From contig PWGE01000406.1 of NCBI GenBank assembly GCA_003554345.1, positions 1-17,449 on the forward strand: a stretch of 17,449 bases of DNA, given 5' to 3'. The notes under the pieces are model-generated. The model ran no database searches and had not been told where the DNA came from. It was given only the letters and a program-made list of their open reading frames with translations. How positions within the stretch are numbered: the first letter of the stretch is position 1; the number at the start of each line of letters is the position of its first letter. This document shows positions 1 through 7,148 of the stretch, piece after piece. A program made the translations under genes and the position numbers. The DNA comes from T1SED10-198M sp003554345 [NCBI: Candidatus Sumerlaeota bacterium] (GTDB lineage Bacteria > Sumerlaeota > T1SED10-198M).

Positions 1-631
1 AGGCAATGATGTCGATATCCATCCCGGCAATTTGTTTTGCCAGGGCGTTATGATCACGGGCCTTACAGGTATAATAAGGTGCAAACAGCAGGGGGCGTTT
101 TCCTGTTAAGCGCCGGGCCTCTGAGGAGGTGGTCCGAAGATATTCCATGCAACTTTCAGGGAAAAGAGGATCTATATATCCTTCGGTAGGAAAGTACCAT
201 CCATAAAATGCCGGGTAATCACCGTATAGATGGGCAACTTCTTCCATCATTGCCAGCCGGTTTTTAACACGTGCCGGTTCATTCAGCTCCTCCAGTGTTG
301 GCCAATCTCCATGCCATTCAGCGCTCACAAATACTCTGATACCATATTTTTCAGCAGCCCTGAGTATGACACCTAAGGGGTCTGAACAGGCAATTTCCCA
401 CTTTTCCAGTAAACGGGAACGATAAAAGGCTTTGCCGCCTATTCCCACCGCCAGAATAATAAGGTATTTCATACCGATGTCGGCCACTTCTTTGACTGCG
501 GCTTCCCATTGTTTATCAGTATACTGCGCTGTTACGCTGTTCCAGTACAGGTGGCGGGAATCATTCCACTGAATGCTCATCCAGCTTCCTTCTATGGGCT
601 TGGTTTTTTGTGAAAACATTTCTTTTGACAT
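1..631 (-). CDS. DUF4434-like TIM-barrel protein, 3' end cut by window edge
   Basis: Open reading frame read leftwards from ATG at 631-629 to the window edge without a stop; 210 codons are visible and the C-terminal part is missing. AGGAG lies 4 nt before the start, which supports it. No signal peptide is visible. The N terminus GSWMSIQW (about residues 15-22), the segment DIGMKYLIILAV (about 51-62) and the block FYGWYFPTE (about 142-150) resemble the DUF4434 family, a TIM-barrel group related to glycoside hydrolases. W145 and E150 sit where a barrel active site would be expected. The true reaction is unknown. It follows a GH13 enzyme gene on the same strand, separated by 162 nt that hold a separate promoter, so a role in carbohydrate metabolism is plausible but inferred. 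The reading frame is certain; the family assignment is from memory of the motif pattern. Confidence 0.65.
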   Translation of the reverse strand, partial: MSKEMFSQKTKPIEGSWMSIQWNDSRHLYWNSVTAQYTDKQWEAAVKEVADIGMKYLIILAVGIGGKAFYRSRLLEKWEIACSDPLGVILRAAEKYGIRVFVSAEWHGDWPTLEELNEPARVKNRLAMMEEVAHLYGDYPAFYGWYFPTEGYIDPLFPESCMEYLRTTSSEARRLTGKRPLLFAPYYTCKARDHNALAKQIAGMDIDIIA

Positions 632-656
632 ACTTCTCCTCTTCTGATTATTTGAA

Positions 657-672
657 AGGTATCAATATACCT
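657..672. promoter_or_regulatory. operator-like palindrome over the -10 box
   Basis: AGGTATCAATATACCT: perfect 6-bp arms around a 4-nt centre. It covers the -10 box and the predicted start of transcription of the DUF4434-like gene, the usual place for a repressor site. A direct repeat, ACCTGA CCA ACCTGA (669-683), overlaps its edge and lies in the promoter spacer. No regulator gene is present in the window, so the binding protein is unknown. Confidence 0.4.
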
Positions 673-691
673 GACCAACCTGATATTTCAA
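664..691 (-). promoter_or_regulatory. sigma70-type promoter of the DUF4434-like gene
   Basis: Read on the minus strand: TTGAAA (-35, plus positions 686-691), 16-nt spacer, TATATT (-10, plus positions 664-669). Each box matches consensus at five of six positions. Predicted transcription start is near 657, about 26 nt before the start codon at 631. The gene can therefore be transcribed independently of the upstream GH13 gene. Confidence 0.55.
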
Positions 692-793
692 GATATCTGC
701 CCCTCTTTCTGTCAGGAGTTGCTGTATGAGAGTTTGTGTTTTGAAGGGAACGGGCAGGGTAAAGTTAAATCTTTAAGGAGAATACAGGTGTTT

Positions 794-2605
794 TTACCTT
801 ATCAAAAAATATTCACCTGTTTGAGGAGGAAGGTAGAGTCGTTTGCCATCAATATGTACGTCGGGATAGAGAAAAAGAAGCGGTTGGTAGTCTCTGTTAT
901 CAGGCACAGTGAAGATGTGATTGTTAGAGCAGGCATTGATGACGATTCGAATGGTTTGTTCTTTATTGCTTCGAAAAAAATCGAGTACCTTGCTGGAAGT
1001 TTTCCCGGCAGGTTGAAACGTACCATCCTGTAGAGCGGAGGTGTTTTTCCGGATATGTATAAGCCGTTTATAAAAATTATACAACTCATGATCAAAGGAA
1101 GGAGTATCAGGGGGGCGATTTAGGTGGAAAGGGTGATGAATTTCTCGGTCGTAGTTCCATTCATTCCAGAGCATCGGTTTGCGGCAATCAGGATCATTAG
1201 CTCCCCACATTCCTGCTTCTTCGCCATAGTAAATGAAGGGAGCACCCATCATGGAAAATTGCAAAAGAAGCATCAGTCTGTGCACCATTTTTTCCTTTTT
1301 TACCGGGGCACGGACTGAATAATCAGGATTATTCTGGAGTTTAGAGGGGAAAAAGAGACTGTCCCATGAAGAAGCCGGTGTATCACTGTTGACAATCTGG
1401 GTTGCCAGGCGGGGTGTATCGTGCGAGCTGTATATGTTTTGCATGGAAAGGGCTACTGACCATGGATAGAGGTCATATAACCCTTCTAAGCGAGAGAGGG
1501 TTTCTGCGGAGCTCAACTTTTTCTCGAGGAAAAAGGCCCGGCTGATATATCCGAAAGGATAGTTCATCAGAGCATCAAAGGTGGAAGTTTGAAAACAGTG
1601 TGGAGCAGGTTCTACTATTTCTGCTGTTATATATGCCTCCGGGTTGCAGCAACGTACCCATTGGCGAAATTTCTGCCAGAAGGAGAGCGGTAAGCAGTCT
1701 GCTACGTCCAGTCTCCATCCATCAACTCCTGCCTCTGGATCACATGGGGGAGCGGTCCAACGCTTCACTATATTTTTGACATATTTTTCCGGTCCATATG
1801 CCAGTGTATCGTTTACCTGTAGAAATTCAGGCAGAAGTCTGGTGCCAGCCCACCCCTGGTACTCAAAACCATCAGGGAGGTTTTTATCCCAGCGAGTAAT
1901 GTTATACCAATTCCGGTAGGGTGACTTTTTACCCTTTTTGAGAATGTCACGAAAGGCAAAAAAATGCCTGCCCGTATGATTGAAAACGCCGTCGATTATT
2001 ATTCTCATGTCATTATTATGGAGTTTTTTTACGAGGTAAAGAAAATACTTGTCCGCCTCTGTCCAGATCCACGTGTCAGGATCATCAGATTCATTGGCTT
2101 TTTGGAGTGAATGCAAGTCCTTCTCAGGGTCAGGGCCAAAAAAAGGATCGATATGGTGGTGACAGACAGCATCATATTTATGCGAAGAGATACCATAAAA
2201 TATCGGGGTAAGATAAAGCGCATTGATACCAAGCTCTTTCAGATAAGGTATCTTTTTTTCAATTCCCGGAAGATCACCTCCATAATAGCGGGCATGTACG
2301 CTGCGATAAAACTGATTTTCAAAGTGCTGCTTTTCCCATTCTTCAGGTTGATACCAATCCCCTGTCCACCTGGAAATTTTCCAGCCTTCAATATTCCGAG
2401 ATGCGGGGTAAAGTTGTTGAAGAGAAGGAGTGAACTTTTTTCCCGGATAAAAACGTTCAGGAAAAATCTCATACCAGATGGCAGATCTAACCCAGGCAGG
2501 TGTCCTGTCAGAAAAGTTATAGGCGGGGTCTTTCTTTTTTTTCTTAAAACTCATCTCAAAAAAACCATCTTGTATTTTATTTGTCAGAGTCCAATGGTTT
2601 TTCAT
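794..2605 (-). CDS. GH13 alpha-amylase family enzyme, neopullulanase/cyclomaltodextrinase-like
   Basis: 603-residue enzyme expected to hydrolyse alpha-1,4 (perhaps alpha-1,6) bonds of maltodextrins in the cytoplasm; no signal peptide is seen. GH13 motifs occur in order: WYEIFPERF (about 44-52), SSHKYDA (140-146), region I DGVFNH (205-210), LPEFLQVN (258-265, region V position), region II GWRLDVAD (296-303, nucleophile D300), region III TAEIVE (327-332, acid/base E329), region IV SSHDTPR (393-399, transition-state stabiliser D396). All three catalytic carboxylates are present. The catalytic barrel begins near residue 43, so the roughly 120-residue N-terminal domain common in cyclomaltodextrinases is absent. 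In-frame codons upstream of 2605 reach a stop without another normal start, and AGGAG touches the ATG directly, so the start is slightly uncertain. Exact substrate cannot be told from sequence. Confidence 0.93.
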   Translation of the reverse strand: MKNHWTLTNKIQDGFFEMSFKKKKKDPAYNFSDRTPAWVRSAIWYEIFPERFYPGKKFTPSLQQLYPASRNIEGWKISRWTGDWYQPEEWEKQHFENQFYRSVHARYYGGDLPGIEKKIPYLKELGINALYLTPIFYGISSHKYDAVCHHHIDPFFGPDPEKDLHSLQKANESDDPDTWIWTEADKYFLYLVKKLHNNDMRIIIDGVFNHTGRHFFAFRDILKKGKKSPYRNWYNITRWDKNLPDGFEYQGWAGTRLLPEFLQVNDTLAYGPEKYVKNIVKRWTAPPCDPEAGVDGWRLDVADCLPLSFWQKFRQWVRCCNPEAYITAEIVEPAPHCFQTSTFDALMNYPFGYISRAFFLEKKLSSAETLSRLEGLYDLYPWSVALSMQNIYSSHDTPRLATQIVNSDTPASSWDSLFFPSKLQNNPDYSVRAPVKKEKMVHRLMLLLQFSMMGAPFIYYGEEAGMWGANDPDCRKPMLWNEWNYDREIHHPFHLNRPPDTPSFDHELYNFYKRLIHIRKNTSALQDGTFQPAGKTSSKVLDFFRSNKEQTIRIVINACSNNHIFTVPDNRDYQPLLFLYPDVHIDGKRLYLPPQTGEYFLIR

Positions 2606-2634
2606 CTCCTGAAGGAATATCTCTTCTTTTACTA

Positions 2635-2663
2635 TTTATATTTGAAAAAGCAAAAAGTATCAG
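2635..2663 (-). promoter_or_regulatory. sigma70-type promoter of the GH13 gene
   Basis: Minus-strand reading: CTGATA (-35, plus 2658-2663), 17-nt spacer, TATAAA (-10, plus 2635-2640). The -10 matches five of six consensus bases and the -35 four of six, with ideal spacing. The predicted start of transcription near 2628 leaves a leader of about 22 nt. Confidence 0.5.
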
Positions 2664-2969
2664 ACTTGTTTTTGAAGGAATAGAGAAAATGAGGTTTGGT
2701 CGGAAAAGAGGAACTTCTGGAGCGGGCAGAAGTATTTAAAAGAGCGTAAGAATGGAAAGGTACTATCAAGTAAATAGATGGCAGTTTTTTTATAATATAT
2801 CAAGAAAGGTGAAGAACCAAAGCGTGTTACTGAAACTCAAAAGTAGCAATCTTTTTGAGGTTTAATAGTCATGAAGGGCATGTGCAAAGCTGAAAGTATG
2901 ATTTTGCAAGATAACATATTCTGGAAATACATAAAAAAATAAAGGTTTTTTATCATTCAGATGCCGGAG

Positions 2970-2997
2970 ATGACTTATAAGCGGAAAATAGTATAAT
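2970..2997 (+). promoter_or_regulatory. sigma70-type promoter of the K+ channel gene
   Basis: ATGACT (-35, 2970-2975), 16-nt spacer, perfect TATAAT (-10, 2992-2997). Predicted start of transcription is near 3004, giving a short leader of about 22 nt before ATG at 3026. Confidence 0.55.
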
Positions 2998-3025
2998 ATG
3001 CACACATTTTTACCCTGAAAGCATT

Positions 3026-4036
3026 ATGGACAGCAGACGTAAAATCATACTCATTCTATCCTTTTTAATTTGCCTGCTGTTGGGTGGTACAGCGGGATAT
3101 ATGTGGATAGAAGATCTTTCTTTACTGGATGCCCTTTATATGACGGTAATTACCGTCAGTACTGTGGGTTTTCGGGAAGTTAAGGAGTTATCTGATACCG
3201 GAAAATTTTTTACTGTTATCATCATATTTGCCGGATTAGGAACAGTGGTTTACGGGGTATCCAGTATCGCTACTTTTATTATTGAAGGAGAATTCAGGGA
3301 TTTTATAAGGAGATATCGCATGGAAAATAAGATCAATGCTATAAAAGACCATTACATTGTTTGTGGCGGGGGAAAATCGGGTATGCACGTAGCAAGGGAG
3401 TTCTTATCGCGCAAAGTTCCCTTCGTGGTTATTGAAAAAGATGAAATCCGTGCGCAGGTATGTATGGAAAATGATATCCTGGTGCTGGTAGATGACGCTA
3501 CTTCTGAAGACGCCCTGAAAAAAGCAGGAATAAAGAGGGCGAAAGGATTGATTTCGTGTTTATCCTCGGATGCTGATAATGTCTTTACAGTGTTGACCGC
3601 ACGGGGATTGGCGTCTGATCTTTATATAATAGCAGAAGCCATAGAAGAGCAATCCGAAATGAAACTCAAAAAAGCCGGCGCAAACAAGACTGTTTCACCC
3701 AATAGGATAGGAGGTTCCAGAATGGCTTCGCTGGTTCTTCGTCCGGTAGTGGTCTCTTTTTTAGACGTTATTACACATGCCGAAGACTTCGTCCTGGATC
3801 TGGAAGAAATTCACATATGCCCGGATTCCATGTTAGTGGGACAAAACCTTCAAGAAGCGCGAATACCCGAAAGGACCGGGTTAATAGTGCTTGCGATGAC
3901 ACCGGCGGGAAGAGAAAAAATGGTTTTTAATCCTCGATCTGATCAGATTTTGGAAGCAGGATGTCGTATGATCGTCCTTGGTCAGGCCGACCAGATAAAG
4001 CGTTTACGCCAGCTGGCATGTGATCCGGAAAGGTAG
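3026..4036 (+). CDS. MthK-type two-TM K+ channel with RCK (TrkA-N/TrkA-C) domain
   Basis: 336-residue inner-membrane potassium channel subunit, the same length as I recall for MthK. Hydrophobic segments at about residues 6-25 (TM1) and 62-85 (TM2) flank a pore helix and a selectivity filter TVGFREV (46-52), where the usual GYGD is replaced by GFRE. A cytosolic RCK domain follows: Rossmann motif GGGKSG (114-119), acidic residue at the end of the second strand (E137), then the VDDATSEDAL segment (155-164) typical of TrkA-N, and a TrkA-C-like tail from about 250 to 330. Such channels work as tetramers with an octameric gating ring controlled by Ca2+ or nucleotides; the ligand here is unknown. 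Monocistronic by appearance, with its own promoter. The Shine-Dalgarno is weak (GAAAG). Confidence 0.92.
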   Translation: MDSRRKIILILSFLICLLLGGTAGYMWIEDLSLLDALYMTVITVSTVGFREVKELSDTGKFFTVIIIFAGLGTVVYGVSSIATFIIEGEFRDFIRRYRMENKINAIKDHYIVCGGGKSGMHVAREFLSRKVPFVVIEKDEIRAQVCMENDILVLVDDATSEDALKKAGIKRAKGLISCLSSDADNVFTVLTARGLASDLYIIAEAIEEQSEMKLKKAGANKTVSPNRIGGSRMASLVLRPVVVSFLDVITHAEDFVLDLEEIHICPDSMLVGQNLQEARIPERTGLIVLAMTPAGREKMVFNPRSDQILEAGCRMIVLGQADQIKRLRQLACDPER

Positions 4037-4405
4037 AGGAGTGAAGAAACAATAAGGTTGGCTCTGGGCTGTAGGTATGTGTCATATAATATCATATTCA
4101 TTTTAGCTTTTAGAGTAAAATGATACCAGTCTATTCTGTTTATGATAAAATATTATATAGTGAAGGGTTGGAGTGAAGCCATTGTATCAAGATACCAGGG
4201 AAAACATCCCTTTTCACTTTTCATAGAGAGAGTGCTTCAGGCAAGCGCAAGGGGTGGTGCCACTAATCGTAAAATAGATACGACTGATAGGACCAATAAG
4301 AGCATGAGGAAATATAGGCCACGGAATCAGATAAACCTTAATAGTTTTATTTTCAGAGGCATCTCTCGTTATCCAGGGAACAAAACGTGAGGCAGTAAAA
4401 TAGCA
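4037..4405. other. intergenic region upstream of the GLUG-repeat gene
   Basis: 369 nt without a convincing gene. TATAAT occurs at 4085-4090, but the nearest -35-like hexamer (TTGGCT, 4058-4063) is 21 nt away, so a promoter here is doubtful. An open frame at 4142-4390 lies in the same frame as the GLUG gene and is separated from it by a TGA at 4388-4390; its translation has no signal peptide or recognisable domain. No terminator hairpin for the channel gene was seen. Confidence 0.4.
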
Positions 4406-5251
4406 ATGAGAAGATGGTTGAGCCGTTTTTTTGCCGAAAAAAAGCTTTTTCCTGAGGGGGAAGGGAGTGTTGACAACCCTTTTCTTATTGAAAAAGTGGA
4501 GCAGTTACGTGTGATCGGCAACCAACTGGATGCCCATTATAAATTGATTGCAGATATAGATATGCAGGGAGTGAAATGGTCTCCCCTGGGAAATAGAAAA
4601 GAACGTTTTACCGGTACCTTTAATGGTAACGGATATCGGATTGTAAATCTGAAAGTCAAAGCACCGGCAGAGGATTATATCGGGTTCTTTGGTTTTATTG
4701 GAGAAAAAGCACAAATATGGGGCCTGGCTCTTGAAAATTGTCATATCCAGGGGCATAATTTTGTAGGAGGGTTGGCAGCGGTAAATATTGGTATCATTAA
4801 GCAATGTTACGTTTTGGGCGAGGTAAAAGGCAGGAGTCATGTAGGTGGACTCAATGGATGGAATGTAGAAAAAGGCAGGATAGAGCAATGTTTCTTTCGG
4901 GGAACGGTTAAAGGCGAAGATAGTGTGGGAGGATTGGTCGGGGCAAATTTTGATACTGTTTCTCAATGTTATGTGGCGGCGGAGATTGAAGGCAAGAGGA
5001 AATACCTCGGTGGGGTGGTTGGACTGGATTATCTGAATTATAAGGGTGATGTGAAAGAATGTTATTATGACCAGAATATTTCGGGTGAGTTTCCTGCTGA
5101 TGAGGGAAGTCCCCGGCCGACCTTTGAGATGCAAAAACGGGATACTTTTTCCAACTGGGATTTTGATAACATCTGGTACATTGAGGAAAATAAAAGTTAC
5201 CCCCTTCTCAGGATATTTACCAGTAGAAAAAAAGCAGAATGGGAAGAATAA
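4406..5251 (+). CDS. GLUG-motif repeat protein without signal peptide
   Basis: 281 residues with the layout of GLUG-repeat (PF07581-type) proteins. The entry module has DNPFLIEKVEQL (23-34), HYKLIADIDMQGVKWSPLG (44-62) and FTGTFNGNGYRIVNL (68-82). GLUG-like repeats follow at about 119-142, 145-167, 173-194 and 200-222, each with a VGGL-type core and a cysteine in an I-x-Q-C or V-x-x-C context. The closing module WDFDNIWYIEENKSYPLL (251-268) is typical of the family. These repeats are expected to form a beta-solenoid, usually in secreted or surface proteins. Here the N terminus (MRRWLSRFFAEKKLFPEG) is basic and amphipathic, with no hydrophobic core, so export is not evident. An in-frame TGA 15 nt before the ATG limits upstream extension, and the Shine-Dalgarno is poor. 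Function unknown. Confidence 0.8.
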   Translation: MRRWLSRFFAEKKLFPEGEGSVDNPFLIEKVEQLRVIGNQLDAHYKLIADIDMQGVKWSPLGNRKERFTGTFNGNGYRIVNLKVKAPAEDYIGFFGFIGEKAQIWGLALENCHIQGHNFVGGLAAVNIGIIKQCYVLGEVKGRSHVGGLNGWNVEKGRIEQCFFRGTVKGEDSVGGLVGANFDTVSQCYVAAEIEGKRKYLGGVVGLDYLNYKGDVKECYYDQNISGEFPADEGSPRPTFEMQKRDTFSNWDFDNIWYIEENKSYPLLRIFTSRKKAEWEE

Positions 5252-5564
5252 TACCCAATTACGTATATTCCTGTGTCTTTTCTGTATCAGCAGTATCTTC
5301 AGAAAACAGGACTCCATTCAAAGAATCCGCTTTATTTTTCCCCTGATTTCGGATTAATGTATTATAGCGACATTGAATATTTATCCTCTCTATGGTAGCT
5401 GCTTGTTCAGTAAGTGGTTTAGAAAAGAAAGGTATTCTGGCTCGTAAAACCCCATTTAAGGCGTTTTCCCCCTCGTCGTTCCTTGACTTTTTGTTAAATC
5501 CTGTATTAATTAAGTAAGAAACTTTTTAGAAAGGACAAGCTGACTGAATGCTTTCCTGCAGGTC
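5252..5564. other. intergenic region before the three-gene cassette
   Basis: 313 nt with no gene. It contains a weak inverted repeat (AATCCG about 5318-5323 with CGGATT about 5350-5355, long loop, no T-run) and, near its right end, a candidate promoter for the cassette. Confidence 0.4.
5483..5510 (+). promoter_or_regulatory. candidate promoter of the GHMP kinase cassette
   Basis: TTGACT (-35, 5483-5488; five of six) and ATTAAT (5505-5510; four of six) with a 16-nt spacer. It lies about 55 nt before the kinase start codon. The -10 is mediocre, so confidence is moderate. Confidence 0.4.
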
Positions 5565-7025
5565 ATGGATAGTGAATTAAGAGTTGAATTTAAGCGCTGT
5601 TTTTCTCAAGATCCGGCGTTGAGCGGTAAGGTTCCAGCTCGCATCAATCTCCTGGGAACCCATATAGAACACCAGGGAGGATTTGTTAACACCCTGGCTG
5701 TCGACCATTTTCTTCATTTCGCTGCAGGCTACAGGAACGATTCTCTTATTTGTGCTCGTAACCACGATCCTTCTTTTCCAGAAGTAACATTTTCTCTGGA
5801 CGAGATGGTCCCTGATTCTCCGGTAACATGGGAACAATACATACGCTCACCCAATATACAACCAGGTCATTGGGGGAACTATATCAGAGCTGCTTGCGGT
5901 TATCTGTCTGTTCTGAAAGGGAAAGAACTGAAGCAAGGATTAAACCTTTATTTTTCAGGTAATATTCCGGTGGGAGCAGGACTCAGCTCTTCCTCGAGTC
6001 TCGTGGTTGCTGTAGCACTTATGCTGATAAGGGCACACCAATGGGACTTTACTGATGAGGAGGTGGTAGAAGCAGCGGGACGGGCAGAATGGTATGTGGG
6101 AACCCGTGGCGGATGGGGTGATCATGCGGCCATGATTGTCGGTCAGAAGAATCGGCTGGCACATTTCTGTTTTTTCCCTTTTCAGCTGGAATATTTTCCT
6201 TTTCCCTCCCATCTTTCGGTGGTCTGCGCACATTCAATGGTGAAAGCTAAAAAATCCGGTGAAGCAAAGGAAATATTCAATCAGCGTATTGCAGGTTATC
6301 GAATAGGTTTGAAGCTTGTTCATAAATACTTCCCCGAATTACGGGAGAAGTGTCCTTATTTGAGGGATATAAATCCCCGGAATCTTCCGGAGGAAAAGGT
6401 GTATGAGATATTACATCGTCTGCCGACCTCAATAAGTGTATCTTCAATTTATAAAGAGCTACCTGAACACAAAAACTTTCTTGACGAGCTTTTTACGACG
6501 CATAGTCCTGCTGATGCCTATCCTGTTCGAAATGTAATGAGCTATGGTATCGCAGAATGCGAAAGAAGCAGGACGGGTGCTGTTTTAATGAAGAAAAGCA
6601 AGTATCCGGAATTCGGGCAGCTCATGTTTATTTCTCATGACGGAGATCGTGTGTCAAGATGGCAGGGAAATCAGCAAAGCCGCTGGTGCTGGGAGGCTAC
6701 GGATCAGAACGTATCATCCTCTCGAGGGATAAATAACAGCCTTGGTGATGAGATATCTTCTATAGCAACCTTGCCCGGTGCTTATCACTGCAGTCTTCCT
6801 GAACTTGATTTTATTGTTGATACAGTGCAATCTGTGAAGGGGGTTTTGGGTGCTAAATTGACAGGAGCCGGTTTAGGAGGGGCAGTCCTGGTGCTTGTAC
6901 AAAAAGAGCAGGAAAATGAGGTTATCTCTCTACTGCAGGAAAAGTATTATAACCCTCGAAATCTTCCTCCTCGCCTTTTTAAATGTCGTTCAGTGGATGG
7001 AGCCTCCCTGCATGAAACTTCGTAA
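5565..7025 (+). CDS. galactokinase-like GHMP sugar kinase with altered sugar-binding motif
   Basis: 486-residue cytoplasmic kinase of the galactokinase branch of the GHMP superfamily, expected to phosphorylate a sugar at C1 with ATP. The N-terminal signature VPARINLLGTHIEHQGG (23-39) corresponds to galactokinase PGRVNLIGEHTDYNGG. The phosphate loop PVGAGLSSSSS is at 135-145, GGWGDHAAM (182-190) carries the probable catalytic D186, and the third motif LTGAGLGGAV is at 432-441. In galactokinases the Glu and Asp of GEHTD contact the sugar; here they are Thr32 and Glu35. A change of substrate (for example a uronic acid, a pentose or a modified galactose) is therefore inferred. At 486 residues it is longer than typical galactokinases (about 380-400), mainly through an insertion around 255-330. 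The start is supported only by a weak GCAGGT. First gene of a probable operon with the giant protein and the ATP-grasp gene. Confidence 0.88.
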   Translation: MDSELRVEFKRCFSQDPALSGKVPARINLLGTHIEHQGGFVNTLAVDHFLHFAAGYRNDSLICARNHDPSFPEVTFSLDEMVPDSPVTWEQYIRSPNIQPGHWGNYIRAACGYLSVLKGKELKQGLNLYFSGNIPVGAGLSSSSSLVVAVALMLIRAHQWDFTDEEVVEAAGRAEWYVGTRGGWGDHAAMIVGQKNRLAHFCFFPFQLEYFPFPSHLSVVCAHSMVKAKKSGEAKEIFNQRIAGYRIGLKLVHKYFPELREKCPYLRDINPRNLPEEKVYEILHRLPTSISVSSIYKELPEHKNFLDELFTTHSPADAYPVRNVMSYGIAECERSRTGAVLMKKSKYPEFGQLMFISHDGDRVSRWQGNQQSRWCWEATDQNVSSSRGINNSLGDEISSIATLPGAYHCSLPELDFIVDTVQSVKGVLGAKLTGAGLGGAVLVLVQKEQENEVISLLQEKYYNPRNLPPRLFKCRSVDGASLHETS

Positions 7026-7099
7026 CTCCAGCCCAACCCCCTGTCTTATCTCAGGTTCATAATACTTAATAGTAGAATGTGAGCATTATTTTATAGAGA

Positions 7100-7124
7100 A
7101 CGGCGATGTCGGAAGACGTCCCGT
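7100..7124 (+). promoter_or_regulatory. GGAA-tetraloop hairpin ahead of the giant gene
   Basis: Ten-pair stem with one bulged C (7104), one G-U pair and a GGAA (GNRA-type) tetraloop at 7111-7114. It sits in the 123-nt gap between the kinase and the giant gene, ending 12 nt before the GAGG ribosome binding site (7137-7140). No T-run follows, so it is not a typical intrinsic terminator. A role in mRNA stability, processing or translation control is possible. Confidence 0.45.
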
Positions 7125-7148
7125 AAGAATGAGAAAGAGGAAAGTCCT

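Larger units (their letters stand above)
2606..3025. other. divergent intergenic region
   Basis: 420 nt between the leftward GH13 gene and the rightward K+ channel gene. It holds one promoter for each, at opposite ends. The middle (about 2670-2960) is AT-rich; I see no gene, strong repeat or stable hairpin in it. Confidence 0.6.

Noticed and set aside
4058-4090. Promoter TTGGCT ... TATAAT after the channel gene
   Set aside because: The spacer is 21 nt, too long for a normal sigma70 promoter, and the distance to the next gene is over 300 nt.
4142-4390. 82-codon open frame upstream of the GLUG gene
   Set aside because: No Shine-Dalgarno, no recognisable domain and no signal peptide; low-complexity composition typical of translated spacer.
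4505-5317. 270-codon minus-strand frame opposite the GLUG gene
   Set aside because: It is antisense to a gene with clear family repeats; no motif of its own.
5318-5355. Inverted repeat AATCCG/CGGATT as a terminator of the GLUG gene
   Set aside because: Long loop, short stem and no T-run after it.
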